DNA from: Lasioglossum baleicum
Taxonomy: Eukaryota > Arthropoda > Insecta > Hymenoptera > Halictidae
Reading direction: 5' to 3'
Assembly (NCBI RefSeq): GCF_051020765.1
Contig: NC_134941.1
Location: forward strand, 372,001-436,000
DNA: 64,000 nt
A program made the position numbers and the translations under genes. Each line of letters begins with the position of its first letter. Position 1 is the first letter of the stretch. The notes under the pieces are model-generated. The model was not told where the DNA came from. It worked only from the letters and a program-made list of their open reading frames with translations, and ran no database searches. Positions 21,908 through 33,859 of this stretch are shown here, piece by piece.

Positions 21908-22000
21908 ATGGTACAAACTTGTTGCATAAAGAATTGTAAAGAACGGCAAAACCTTGATACAAATATATCTTTTCACAAAAAGATATATTATTATTATTAA
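21908..22000 (+). pseudogene. THAP-like zinc-finger fragment, third copy
   Basis: Reads MVQTCCIKNCKERQN then SFHK before running into low-complexity tyrosines and a stop. The C-x4-C spacing and downstream HK resemble the beginning of a THAP domain. It is a single, isolated fragment. Confidence 0.45.
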
Positions 22001-22509
22001 TTTATTTATTATTTTATTATTTTTTTTCTTTTATCTTTTTTCTTTTGTAACCAATAGTTAGAAATATTCAAATTGTATTGTATACCTGTCAATAAATATT
22101 GTTTTATATTACCTTGCGCATATTATACAGGGTGTCCCAAAACTCGTGAAAATCCCGAAAGGGGGTGGTTCCTGAGACCATTCTAAGAGACATTTTCGTT
22201 TGCACCAATGTCAACTGCGGCTTTGTTTAGGAGTTATTAACGAAAAACACGGACCAATCAGAGCGCGCCCTGGCCCGGCGCGCCACGCCGCGCCGGCAAG
22301 CGAGTGTCGGTGGTACGTCGCGTCGTGACATCGCAACGAACAAAAATTTCTCGATAATGTGAATCCTCTCCGATTTCGATGAGCTTTGGATACGTTGTCA
22401 AGACCATGATTCTGAACAACATTTCTCTTTAGACTTTTTGGCGAACGGCTTTAGTTTACGAGATAATCGTAAAAAAAGAGAAGAAGCAGAAACTGATTGA
22501 ATTAAAAAC

Positions 22510-22881
22510 TCACGTATTCAGCCGTAAATCCATTTGCTGCTCCGAAATGTGTGTCACTGGGTCACTCGGTGACGAACTGCACAGTGCACAGATGTCATCA
22601 GGTACACGGCAGTACCGAAACCCAAGGGACGTACGGCCAGGTCGACGAACTGCACAGCCGGTGGTAGAAGGCCTAAGGGATGCGCGGTCAAGTCGACGAT
22701 CCAGAATTTCACTTTCACTTTCGAATCGATAAATAATTCGTATGTTTATTTCACACAGATGCCTTGAAATTTTTCCACACTCACAATCACTGTTCACATT
22801 TGTCAACACATAGTTATGCACTAATAATAATTGCCATATCCCTTGTACTGCTGCACAAATCACAACAATCAGGTAATGCAA
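22510..22881 (-). CDS. Unrecognised frame in ACAGGG fold-back
   Basis: Third open copy of the frame described at 11128, with three amino-acid differences in the shared 103 residues. It ends at the same GTGAGT donor-like site. Confidence 0.3.
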   Translation of the reverse strand: MHYLIVVICAAVQGIWQLLLVHNYVLTNVNSDCECGKISRHLCEINIRIIYRFESESEILDRRLDRASLRPSTTGCAVRRPGRTSLGFRYCRVPDDICALCSSSPSDPVTHISEQQMDLRLNT

Positions 22882-22885
22882 TCAC

Positions 22886-23087
22886 TAGACTGCGGATTTC
22901 ATGCGTTTTGTAGCAACCATGAGTAGGTGCATTTTAAGACAGTAGAGAGATTAAAATAATTTCAAAACACCATAGTATTATTTTCAACTTCTTAAAATGA
23001 TCACAGTGAGAATCAAATATCTCTCTGGCTCCTGTCCCTTGTAATAGCGGCAGCCAACATTCATTTTGCATAAAGATCTGCAGTCTA
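22886..23087. mobile_element. hAT MITE (TAGACTGCGGAT family)
   Basis: Starts TAGACTGCGGAT and ends ATCTGCAGTCTA (one mismatch). Same position in the host fold-back as the other copies. Confidence 0.8.
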
Positions 23088-23664
23088 GCGATTAGTTTAA
23101 ATATCGCTATCAAAAACACAGCTAATAGCAACCGTTAGCTTTGAATTGACAAGTCTTTGGAGATGTTCTCTCTACCGCGGCTCGAACGACACTGATCTTC
23201 CGCAAGATTTTTCTAAAGAATTTAGGAAGGGCATTTAGAGTGTCGAAATTCGAAATGCACGCTGTAGCACGAAAACGACGGGACGGTTAGACGAACAACA
23301 GGACGCGAGAAGGACCGCTGCAAGATTAACGGCAAACATATGTTTAGTTTTTCCTGCAGGTTGGTACGCAGAGTCGATGGGTAACTGTTCGAAATTCGCG
23401 CTCTGATTGGTCCGTGTTTTTCGTTAATAACTCCTAAACAAAGCCGCAGTTGATATTGGTGCAAAGGAAAATGTTTCTTAGAATGGTCTCAGGAACCACC
23501 CCCCTTCGGGATTTTCACGAATTTTGGGACACCCTGTATATAATATATGTATTGTATTCGACATATACGCATGTATACTGTTCTTACTGTTCTTTTTTTA
23601 AATAAAGTAAGTTGTGAGGAAATAAATACAGATTTCATATTATCAACTCCTACATTAAAATTTA

Positions 23665-23918
23665 ATAAAGGAGATATTTTCACGATCGTACTATTTGAAA
23701 GAATGGTAATTATTTTCACGGCGCTCAGGTTCGATCAATTTCTACACTAAATGAATATAGCTAAGAGAGGCATGAAACGTTATGGTTCGGGTTTGAAACA
23801 GATAACGCTTCCGATTCGGATTTGAATCTGCAAAGATGCCAAGTGCTATTTTATTGGAGGAAAACGAAGGTGGAGTGTTTCGTCCTAGGCCCGCTAGAGG
23901 ACTCATCAGTAAGGCTAT
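23665..23918 (-). mobile_element. Hammerhead-bearing repeat unit, first part (continues at 40720)
   Basis: Homologous to the element at 7894-8343, in opposite orientation. It is cut at 23918 inside the ribozyme by an LTR retrotransposon and resumes at 40720-40884. Joined length is about 419 bases. A second unit begins immediately at 40885, so the pre-insertion locus was a head-to-tail array. Confidence 0.75.
23877..23918 (-). ncRNA. Hammerhead ribozyme 3' half, disrupted
   Basis: On the minus strand: second strand of stem I (GCCTTA), core CTGATGA, stem II GTCCT/AGGAC, GAA and the start of stem III. The first strand of stem I, the cleavage site and the other strand of stem III are at 40720-40743. 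The LTR element inserted in loop I with duplication CTAT, so this copy cannot fold as a contiguous RNA. Confidence 0.88.
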
Positions 23919-24341
23919 TGTGGGGTCGCGCGTACCACTCCGCATCTGTGCGTAGTGGGGAGCTGCCGCGCCTGCACACGGCCGTATGCGTTATACCGAA
24001 CGACACGCTGATCGTGTCGATCGCTCTTCTTCCTCGTGCGCTGGAACAGTTTAAACGTGTTTCTCATTGCTCCGCTAATTCAATCAGCCATTGTGGCTCG
24101 TGGAACCGTTACATTGTAATTCGGTTTATTGCCTCGTTTCGGCATTGTACAGTTTATGTACCTTCTCAGTGCTTTCTGAATAAATTGTTACTATTGTTTA
24201 CACTCGTTAAAAGTGTCTACGATTGAATTATTCCACGTGTTGAGAGTAGGCTCACCACGTGTGATTCAAGACCATCAGTGATCCTTTCTGGACCAATCCT
24301 TACATTGGTGATCCGACATAGGGATCATCATTCATTCTATA
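23919..24341 (+). repeat. 5' LTR
   Basis: 423 bases, TGTGGGGTCGCGCG...CATTCTATA. It includes GAATAAA near 24179, a likely polyadenylation signal. Near its end TTGGTGATCCGAC (24305-24317) resembles the true primer-binding site downstream. Confidence 0.85.
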
Positions 24342-25284
24342 ATTGGTGACCCCGACTGCTTCGAGCATGCATCCTGGCCATGTCAGTGACCGTGATTTGG
24401 ACGTCTGGAGCTGGGTACTACTGTTTCGAACCACAGGAGAAGCGGGTTTGGTGCAGCCCATACTTGCACGGCTCAACAAGACGGCGGGTGCTGCGTATTT
24501 ATGAGGCCCACTGACCAATCCGTCAATTTGTGAAGGACGAGCCTCCCTGTCAGCCTGAACGGGTCTATTCAACTTTAAAAGGATGACACGGACAACTACA
24601 GCGTGTTGGGTAAGTTTGGAGCTCGACTTATAGTCTGAAAGTTTCCAGAAATACTACCCGGGCACGGCAGTGTTTCGCCACGTGAGGAATTCACATCCTT
24701 CACGATATGTGCGAGCTGAGCTAACGCTGACGTCACATCTGGAAGAGGCGATCTGCTAGAGATCCAGTGTGCTGTCCGTTGCTGCTTACCTCGTGGCCTG
24801 TTTAGCCCGAGGTCACGCTAAGGGACATCTCTTTGTTCCTGCGTCGTTCGAGCTGTTGTTTGCCTCGTGGCCTGGTCTGCCCGAGGTCACATCGAAGGAC
24901 GTTGCCTGTTGCGGTGCCAGAGGCTGTTTACATCGGGACCCATTGTCCCCGAGGGCTCTCTGAAGGACGCTGCTCTGTTGCTACGCCATTAAACTGTTTA
25001 CCTTGTAGCTTGGTCTGCCCAAGGTCACATTGAAGTCGGCTGACATCGTCAACGGAGCCTGTCGTCGTGCATCGTCAACGGTGCTTATTGTCAAGATGAC
25101 ATCGTCTCCGGTGCCTAGTCTGTCTGCTGTGTTGACATCGTCACCGGTGCCTAGTGCGATACCGTTATATCACAGTCAGAAACATTTAGGGGCGTGCGTT
25201 CGTGCTTCCGCGTCGCGTTCCGCGAATCGGTCGCATGAGTTCGCACCACGTAGGGATACCCATTGTCTAGCGCATACAATATTG
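24342..25284 (+). other. Untranslated leader of the LTR element with repeated hairpin blocks
   Basis: No gag frame. Between about 24775 and 25030 the phrase CTCGTGGCCTGGTCTGCCCGAGGTCAC and variants recur three times. Each can form a hairpin (CTCG.GG/CC.CGAG). Between 25035 and 25160 ACATCGTCAACGGTGCC-like phrases recur four times. Such a structured leader without coding sequence suits a passively mobilised element. Confidence 0.6.
24344..24356 (+). promoter_or_regulatory. Primer-binding site, tRNA-Trp type
   Basis: TGGTGACCCCGAC lies two bases after the 5' LTR. It equals the complement of the 3' end of tRNA-Trp as known from other retroelements. Confidence 0.75.
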
Positions 25285-25290
25285 GTCGCG

Positions 25291-25410
25291 AGTAGATGTT
25301 ATAGGCGGGTTCTAATTCACTTTTCACTTCACGGGAGAGCGGTACCGCCACTTCACGGGAGAGCGGTACCGCCGAGCGGTATTGCACGAGCATATATTAC
25401 GTCATATTTT
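25291..25410. repeat. Polinton terminal sequence, left
   Basis: Terminal AGTAGATGTT is followed by two tandem CACTTCACGGGAGAGCGGT blocks (25326-25375) and a CGAGCGGTATTGC block, mirrored exactly at 39622-39740. Confidence 0.85.
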
Positions 25411-25599
25411 TAATGGAATTATTGCATCATGTTTTTGGGGGAGGGGGAGGGGGGGAATACAGCCCATATCTTGAAAGGTGGAGGAGGGGGGGGGGCAGTT
25501 TCCAGGTATTGCATTCGAGACCAGTTTCCAGGTATTACGAACGTGTCCGAACGTGTTTATGTTTTCACGTCTCTACATGCAAGACTGTTTATGTCAGTC

Positions 25600-27070
25600 A
25601 TCGCCATCTAGCTATCGTAAAACACTCATTTGAACGGAGTTCAATGAACGTCTTGTTTAATTTCATAAATATATACAACGGTCCCCTCTGAAAGATTTAT
25701 GTAAGGGGACCATACAGCCAGTCAATAATTTTTCTCAACATCGATTTGTCAAACTTGAGGACCAACTGTTTTTCTCACGTGCGGAGATTTCGATGAACGT
25801 ATAATCTCAGGAGTTCGATGAACGTCTTGTTTAATTTCGTAAATATACAACGGTCCCCTCTGAAAGATCTTCTTATCGATGTAGTGCAAGAGGACCGTGT
25901 CACTGTTTCTGTCTGCCATCGTCATACAGCCAGCTATCGTAAACATTCATTAAAAGTAGCATTTCAAATAATTTCATACATCTTTTTAATGTATAATCTC
26001 AGGAGTTCGATAAAGATCTTCTTATCGATGTAGTGTAAGAGGACCGTGTCACTGTTTCTGTCTGCCATCGTCATACAGGCAGCTATCGTATACATTCATT
26101 AAAAGTAGCATTTCAAATAATTTCATACATCTTTTTATCGTAGTTGGTTGGGGATGGTAAGAATGAATGAACAGGACGCGATGGAACGCGAAGTCTTCGC
26201 AAACGTTCCATTAATGATTAACTGCTGGAGCTTCGAAATGAAATACGGAATCAAAACTGCATGAATACTGAAAAAAATGTAAACTGAGTTTCTCTTGAGA
26301 TATATTTCTGTCAATTCTTCATCTCCGCTCTCTGTCTCTATCTCCCTGGTTATTACAATTTATGGATAGACCGTATGGTGATTATTAACTTCATCAATCG
26401 ATTGAATCAGTCTTCGATTTTTCGATGATTTCTTCTTTTAATCATACACATTAATTAATCTTGACTAAAATTTTAATCGATTAATGCCCAACTCTGGGGT
26501 ATTTGGCCGAAAATCTAGAAAGAAGTCAATTTCTAAATTTTTCCGTTTGTCATGGAATTTTTTCTATCCAACGTAGCTAAAGGTCGCTTGTAGTATACTT
26601 CATTGAAAGCCAAGAGATTTTACGCCACGCTTTCTGAAACAGCATCCGTTCATTGGCAATTTTCAAGGGTTTTGAGGAAAATTGTGTAAATTCTTGTATT
26701 ACAGAAGTTTTTCAGTTAGGTGTACAGAGCACTTTCGCACAGATTTCATTTTGTTATCATTTAAATTAGTATAGTTATTAATATTTGTGAACATAATCAA
26801 TCATGCTGTAAATTTTTTACGATTATAAAGTTTATCGACGATTTTGTTATCGAGCGGAGATTTCGGCGAACGTCTTATCTCACGAGTTCGATGAACGTCT
26901 TGTTTAATTTCGTAAATATACAACGGTCCCCTCTGAAAGATCTTCTTATCGATGTAATGCAAGATGTAAGAGGACCGTGTCGCTGTTTCTGTCTGCCATC
27001 GCCATACAGTCAGCTATCGTAAACGCTCATTAAGAGTAGCGTTTCAAATCATTTCTTCCATCTTTTTATT
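25600..27070. repeat. Subterminal repeats of the Polinton, four dispersed copies
   Basis: The block GAACGTCTTGTTTAATTTCG...AACGGTCCCCTCTGAAAGAT with trailing AGGACCGTGTC and CAGCTATCGTAAAC recurs, whole or in part, at about 25630, 25815, 26005 and 26885. The same set is mirrored in the right arm. Function unknown; they might be replication or terminal-protein recognition sites. Confidence 0.7.
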
Positions 27071-27639
27071 GTAGTTGGTGGGGATGGTAAGAATGAATGA
27101 ACAGAACGCGATGGAACGCGAAGTCTTCGTGAACGTTCCATCGTTGCAAGCGTTTGTCGTGTTGAGATTCAAAGATCAACCATTTTTCCATACGTGACGG
27201 TTTTCGCGTACTGCCCGTTGGACTTGTTGCGTGTGTGTGGAATATTATATGGAGATATTTTTTACATTAGTGGGTAGGGGTATCCATTATAAATTGCTCG
27301 TAACAGTCGTCGTATGAAGTTATACCATAAGAAAAAACGTCGACAATCAGGATCGCTATACGAAGTTACATCGCGTGTGTGTTTTTATCATCCGACCAGC
27401 CAACTTCGCGCATCCCCCTTTCTTCAACGGTAAGTACAATAAAAAAAATTAATAAACGATGTAAAATCTAGTGGAAAAAATTGTGGAAAAAAAATTTATA
27501 TGCAAAGAGTTAGCCATGTGATCGATGTTTGTCATGACGGCTCGTTCGAACTCTTCGAATTTCGCTTGGGGAAGAACGTTGTTTATCCGACGCTGACAAA
27601 AGTCTGCATGGTATGTCAGTAATTTCATACACGGGATTC

Positions 27640-27963
27640 CATTTAAAGATTTCGGCTATGAAAAATATCAACAGCACGATATATTCGAAGTAATTCAAAA
27701 TTTTGTGCGCGATTATGCGAATCCTGTCGTAGCGTACAAAGGTGGATGTTTCGAGAGAGAGACATCCTTCGAAAAATGAAAATAAACTCGATAAATTTGG
27801 AAGATTTCAACTCTCCGAAATACGATGTACTAGTTCACGATCCCGTGTATGAAATTGCTGATGACGAACCGTGTCGACTTCACTGTTGGCAACCGACAAA
27901 AAACATCACATACCATTGCAGTCTGCGCGAAGTACAAACATTTCGAGCAGGGGTTAACAATTA
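27640..27963 (+). pseudogene. Polinton-associated coding fragment of unknown family
   Basis: In plus-strand frames the DNA reads FVRDYANPVVAYKGG, then ERDILRKMKINSINLEDF, then a histidine/cysteine-containing tail to about 27970, followed by a stop. The style (charged, H/C rich, no low complexity) suggests a true coding remnant lying upstream of the polymerase. I do not recognise the family. A GTAAGT donor-like site lies at 27430. Mirror copy at 36914-37237. Confidence 0.4.
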
Positions 27964-29121
27964 TAAAAACACGTAAAGTATCAGTTATAAAGACGCGACT
28001 TCGAATTTTTTCCACGTCAAAACCACAAACACCTCTTTTTACGTTTTTTTTATTTTTTTCACACAGTGTTTCACAATGATTGCGAAATTGGAGATTGATT
28101 CTGGGCGAAGCGCGGTATGGACGTCTGAGGATTCGTCAAAGAATCGTCGCTCGAAGGTAAATAAATTTTCAAAGAAAAATATCCCAAAGTATATAACATG
28201 ATATATAACTGTCTATCTGTCTGTTCGCAGGAAACAAAAATAATGAAGACAAATGACAAGAAATTCGCTGCAATAATAATATATTTTAATTATTTTTTAA
28301 TACTTGTATATTTGTATAATTAAAGAGTAGATAAGAGTTACTTTTCACTAATGTAAAAAATATCTCGCTGTATAGGGAGGGGGCGATATTATTACTGTAA
28401 TTGTTTTCTTTTTAATAAATACGAGTTAATTGTATGAGTAGGAGGACGGGGCGGAGGAGGAGGATTGGTTTTAAATAAAAAATAAGATCTTTCTTATAAT
28501 TTTTTTATTTGATAAATTATGAAACAGCTAACGAATGAACAGTGCGAGGCACTTATCAACGCAGCGCATTGCAACATTTGTGAAAAACCATGTGAGGAAA
28601 AGGATATACGGGTGCGCGATCATTGTCATCTAACAGGACGATATAGAGGCCCCACGCATCAAGATTGCAATTTAAATTACAAAAATTCGTTTTGCATTCC
28701 CATAGTTTTCCACAATTTATCCGGGTACGATTCACATTTCATTATCGAAGAAATAGCTAATGCGTTTGAAGATAGTGTCAACGTATTACCAATAACTAAA
28801 GAAAAGTATATTTCATTTACAAAAATGTTGAAGATCAGCAATCAGATTCGCGTAATTGTATTAAATTACGATTCATCGATTCGTACAAAAATGTTTGAAC
28901 ACAAGTCTCGACAAATTAGCATCTTTCCTCGACACAAACAAATTGACAATTTTACGCGTTCCGAATTTCAAAATCTTTCCATAGAAAATTTCATGTTGTT
29001 GACGCGAAAGGGTGTCTCTTTCCATACGAATATCTCGATTGCGTAGATAAATTAGACGATCTTTGTTTGCGAGTCATTTTACAGTTCGTTGACAGGCGAA
29101 ACCGTATCCGAACGTGATTAT

Positions 29122-29322
29122 TAGACTGCGGATCTTTATGAAAAATAAAAATTGTCTTCATAAATTGCACAACATAGGAGCCAAATAGAAATATAATTTT
29201 TTCTCTAATGATATTAATTAGCTGAAACGAGTACATTGATATTTTTAAATCCTATTAACCTGTCCACTGCTTTAAATTGCACATACTCATTTTTGCCATA
29301 AATGTATAAAATCCGCAGTCTA
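29122..29322. mobile_element. hAT MITE in Polinton left arm, TSD GTGATTAT
   Basis: TAGACTGCGGAT...ATCCGCAGTCTA, 201 bp, flanked by perfect GTGATTAT (29114-29121, 29323-29330). Same family as the MITE inside the ACAGGG fold-backs. The identical insertion occurs in the right arm. Confidence 0.93.
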
Positions 29323-29555
29323 GTGATTATGTGCATGCCGAGAATGTGTGGAAGCGTTTCAACACAAAAACTTTGGGTGAATACAGCGATCTGTATTTGA
29401 AAGCTGATGTTTTGTTACTGGCTGATGTTTTTGAAAATTTTCATAAAAACTTGCATTAAGAGCTACAGTTTAGATCCACCATATTATTACACTTTACCAG
29501 GTTTCACGTGGGATGCTATGCTAAAACATATAAAATTAGGTTTGAATTATTAACA

Positions 29556-29599
29556 CAGTGGGCCGGATCGAGAAATTTAGTGACATTTCACGAAAGAGT

Positions 29600-29657
<58 letters not shown>

Positions 29658-31033
29658 ATATCGATTTCTAATAAATTTATATTGCCTCCTAAATGTCCAT
29701 CAACATCGAAGCTGAAAAAATTAATGTTCGTTCACAAAAACTGTAGTTAACATAAATTCACAAAGATAGACATTTTGGGATGCAGTATTTTTCAGCCAAA
29801 AAATTGCTTCTTTTCATCGAGGTGTCCTGATTACCCTATTTAATATTTATTCTGGGTCTTTTGTGTAAATGAAAAACAGTCCTTTGCGGTAACAATTAAC
29901 GCCGTTAGTTGAGGATGGTTGCTCGCAATGTATTAAAAATTAATATTTAATGAAATGAATAAAATCTATATACTTTCTTAGAATTTGCAAGGTGTATTTT
30001 TTCATTAGACCTTCCTCTACATATCCCCACAAAAAAATCATATCCGAATCGATCCGATCTTGGAAATTATGATTGTTTAAAGTTATCGGGGACGTCTCAC
30101 CTGACGCATAGCAACTCACATACATTAAATACCATCCAAATATGAATATTTTTGCAATTGCATTAAAAGTTCGTACCTACCTAAAACAAGTATGTAATTT
30201 TTAACAATAATATAGTTAATCTATTAATTTTATTGTTAAAAACATAACGAACGGTAATAATATAACTGGACTAAGAGTTTCATAGTTTTCCTTAGTGAGT
30301 ATCACTGTTTTTGGGTAAGTATATCTGTCAATTTATCTATGCAGATAAAGCAGTATGTTAATTAGATTACATTTTATATCTGACAATATTTGTTGAATAT
30401 AATAATTTTAATCTCAGTGTTTATGCATGCAGATATCCAGAAGCTGCAGATTTAATAATTATTTAAACTAAACAAATGGACCAAAAGTTTACCTGTGGAC
30501 ATCAATTTAGAAACGTTTTGCTAAGATTAATTGGCTTATCTTTTATATTTGTTATATTTTTGTTCATATTTTCATCTTTTATAAACACATTACACATACA
30601 TGAAATAATACGAAATAACAAAGGTTGTAATATATAGAATGAACATGATCTTAAAACAATTAAATTGAAAAAATTATTTATAATTATTATAAAAAATATC
30701 TTTTGACACGCTTGTGAGGCGTTTTTACCTCCTCGAATTTATATTTTACGTATTCTATAAAACATTACATGTATGAAATGTAAATATAAAATACATGTTT
30801 AGTAAGAGTAAAAAATAGTTTGGGAGATTATACTTAAACAATTTTATTTTAATACAAAAAATCAATGAAAATTAATTAACAATTATTGTTTAACAAAATA
30901 GAAAAAATTTTATTTGTTAACAGTTAAGATTGACTATTTTTTAAATGAATTTTAGTGCAAATTTCATCCCGATATCTCTTATGGTTCTAGAGTTATAACA
31001 AAATGTCACTAAATTTCTCAATCCAGCCCACTG
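29556..31033. mobile_element. CAGTGGGC-ended DNA transposon, left arm
   Basis: Ends CAGTGGGCCGGATCGAG... and ...CTCAATCCAGCCCACTG are inverted over about 33 bases; 1478 bp, AT-rich, no transposase frame. No target duplication is visible, and polymerase sequence is missing at the junction, so a deletion accompanied or followed insertion. A related element is at 41380-42705. Confidence 0.7.
29602..29654. repeat. (CT)n microsatellite
   Basis: About 26 CT units; the mirror run at 35235-35275 is shorter. This accounts for the 16-base shift in arm register. Confidence 0.98.
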
Positions 31034-31908
31034 TGAGTCACCATGACTCCGCGAATACATAGGATTAAATACCCTGTTTAGAACAAATGCCACTAACGTT
31101 CTTGAAAAGAAATTTTGTACAAATTGATGAACAACGCGGTATTCGGTAAAACTATGGAAAAATGTTCGGAATCATGTAGACGTAAACCTCGTGACACGTT
31201 GGGGATGGGCTACATGGTGCAGAGGCAATGATCGCGAAACCAAATTTTCCATAAACGCTATGCATTTTCCGAAAACTTTTTTTCAAGAAACCAATCTATG
31301 TGGATATGTGCATATTAGATATATCCAAAACCTGCTTGTACGGATTTGATCATGAGTACATGGTTCCTCGATATGGTAAAACCTGTAAGGTAATGTACAC
31401 AGACACCGACAGCATAATTTATCATATTATGTGTGAGGTCATTTATGAAACCATGAGACGCGATATTAACTGTTTCGACACAAGTGATTATCGATAGAGA
31501 ATAGGTATAATTTCCTACTTGTAAATAAAAAGGTTCCCGGCTTGATGGAAGACGAGAACAATGGGATGATAATGATGAAATTTGTCGGACTGAGAGCAAA
31601 AATGTACACATTGCGTGTAGATGGAAAATCTGATACAAAAAAAAAGCAAAAGGTGTAAAGTCTAACGTTGTAAGGACAACAATATCGTTTGATGATTACA
31701 TGGGATGTTTGCAAGATGAAATTGCTATGAGTCGTACACAGACATCCATACGATCGAAATTGCACAAAGTGTTCGACGATCGGCTGGAGAACTTCGGAAT
31801 AAGCTTCCAGGACAATATTAAGAAATTACGTGTAAAAGAAACGCGTCGACCAATCTTGAGAGAGAGATCCATGTATATGATGTTCAACCGTCATATTGCA
31901 TACTGTAC

Positions 31909-32176
31909 ATGCGCTATAGCTGTACCTGTACATGCGCTATACCTGTACCTGTACCTGTCTGTAGCTGTTCCCGTACCTGTCTGTAGCTGTTCCTGTACCT
32001 GTTCATACCTGTCTGTAGCTGTTCCTGTACCTGTTCATACCTGTCTGTAGCTGTTCCTGTACCTGTCCATACCTGTCTGTAGCTGTTCATGTACCTGTCC
32101 ATACCTGTCTGTAGCTGTTCCTGTACCTGTCCATACCTGTCTGTAGCTGTTCATGTACCTGTCTATACCTGTCTGT
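31909..32176. repeat. 32-bp tandem repeat, left of palindrome centre
   Basis: Units CTGTCTGTAGCTGTTCCTGT plus ACCTGTTCATAC, period 32, seven or so copies built from CTGTAC-like words. The right side has more copies in inverse orientation (32446-32965). The open frames reading YRNSYRQVWTG are repeat artefacts. Confidence 0.92.
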
Positions 32177-32445
32177 AAGTTACATCCTCGTACCCCCCCC
32201 CCTAAAAATAAAAAAAGAAACCAAAAGGGGGGGGGTACGAGGATGTAACTTCCACATCACCTCGCGGGAAGTGACGTCACCACAAGCGGTTGTGGACCAC
32301 ACGTGTTGAGCGAAGTTCGAACGTGTTTCCGTTCGGACACGATCCTACATGCATTTGAAAAGATAAAGATAAGGGGAACCGACTCAAGGTTGATGATTTT
32401 ATGGTAACTTGATATGACTCAATGGATGCTACTTTATATCAATAA
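32177..32445. other. Unique spacer at the Polinton palindrome centre
   Basis: Not shared with either arm. It begins with a hairpin: AAGTTACATCCTCGTACCCC (from 32177) pairs with GGGGTACGAGGATGTAACTT (to 32251) around an A-rich loop with C and G homopolymers. The remaining ~190 bases (CACCTCGCGGGAAGTGACGTC onward) show no coding or known element. This may be the only non-duplicated sequence left from the parent element or filler from the rearrangement. Confidence 0.65.
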
Positions 32446-32965
32446 TACAGGTACAGGTACAGGTACAGCTATAGACAGCTATAGACAGGTACAGACAGGT
32501 ACAGGAACAGGTACGGGTACAGCTGCAGACAAGTACAGACAGGTACAGACGGGTACAGGAACAGATACAGGTACAGTTACAGACAGCTATAGACAGGTAC
32601 AGACAGGTTCAGGAACAGCTACAGACAGGTATGGACAGGTACATGAACAGCTACAGACAGGTATGGACAGGTACAGGAACAGCTACAGACAGGTATGGAC
32701 AGGTACAGGAACAGCTACAGACAGGTATGGACAGGTACATGAACAGCTACAGACAGGTATGGACAGGTACAGGAACAGCTACAGACAGGTATGAACAGGT
32801 ACAGGAACAGCTACAGACAGGTATGGACAGGTACAGGAACAGCTACAGACAGGTATGAACAGGTACAGGAACAGCTACAGACAGGTATGAACAGGTACAG
32901 GAACAGCTACAGACAGGTACGGGAACAGCTACAGACAGGTACAGGTACAGGTATAGCGCATGTAC
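32446..32965. repeat. 32-bp tandem repeat, right of palindrome centre
   Basis: Inverse-orientation array of ACAGGTATGGACAGGTACAG / GAACAGCTACAG units, about twice as long as the left array. Confidence 0.92.
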
Positions 32966-33859
32966 AGGTACAGCTATAGCGCATGTACAGTATGCAATAT
33001 GACGGTTGAACATCATATACATGGATCTCTCTCTCAAGATTGGTCGACGCGTTTCTTTTACACGTAATTTCTTAATATTGTCCTGGAAGCTTATTCCGAA
33101 GTTCTCCAGCCGATCGTCGAACACTTTGTGCAATTTCGATCGTATGGATGTCTGTGTACGACTCATAGCAATTTCATCTTGCAAACATCCCATGTAATCA
33201 TCAAACGATATTGTTGTCCTTACAACGTTAGACTTTACACCTTTTGCTTTTTTTTTGTATCAGATTTTCCATCTACACGCAATGTGTACATTTTTGCTCT
33301 CAGTCCGACAAATTTCATCATTATCATCCCATTGTTCTCGTCTTCCATCAAGCCGGGAACCTTTTTATTTACAAGTAGGAAATTATACCTATTCTCTATC
33401 GATAATCACTTGTGTCGAAACAGTTAATATCGCGTCTCATGGTTTCATAAATGACCTCACACATAATATGATAAATTATGCTGTCGGTGTCTGTGTACAT
33501 TACCTTACAGGTTTTACCATATCGAGGAACCATGTACTCATGATCAAATCCGTACAAGCAGGTTTTGGATATATCTAATATGCACATATCCACATAGATT
33601 GGTTTCTTGAAAAAAAGTTTTCGGAAAATGCATAGCGTTTATGGAAAATTTGGTTTCGCGATCATTGCCTCTGCACCATGTAGCCCATCCCCAACGTGTC
33701 ACGAGGTTTACGTCTACATGATTCCGAACATTTTTCCATAGTTTTACCGAATACCGCGTTGTTCATCAATTTGTACAAAATTTCTTTTCAAGAACGTTAG
33801 TGGCATTTGTTCTAAACAGGGTATTTAATCCTATGTATTCGCGGAGTCATGGTGACTCA

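Larger units (their letters stand above)
22127..23537. mobile_element. ACAGGG fold-back element
   Basis: Bounded by ACAGGGTGTCCCAAAA (22127) and TTTTGGGACACCCTGT (ending 23537). The left arm is nearly complete and includes a 202-bp hAT MITE (22886-23087). The right arm is shortened to roughly 23395-23537, so this copy is less palindromic than those at 10.8 and 55.1 kb. Flanks ATTAT and ATAAT are again mirror-like. Confidence 0.75.
28519..31770 (+). pseudogene. Protein-primed DNA polymerase B (Polinton pPolB), decayed, left arm
   Basis: Family B protein-primed polymerases copy linear Polinton DNA from a terminal protein. Here 28519-29040 encodes a zinc-binding/HNH-like block (CNICEKPC ... DHCHLTGRYRG ... 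HQDCN) and an exonuclease II-type motif (FHNLSGYDSHFI). After a frameshift come FPYEYLDCVDKLDD, then the hAT MITE, then AENVWKRFN and [19 protein letters not shown] (29335-29445), and PGFTWDAML. A second transposon (29556-31033) replaces the region that should hold catalytic motif A. Motif B-like KLMNNAVFGKTMEN (about 31115-31160) and motif C YTDTDS (31398-31415) follow. Several frameshifts and stops; non-functional. Described only; no restored reading given. Confidence 0.88.

Noticed and set aside
31700..33193. Long open frames with YRNSYRQVWTG-type repeats
   Set aside because: Pure translation of the 32-bp tandem array; all frames are open because the array lacks stop codons.
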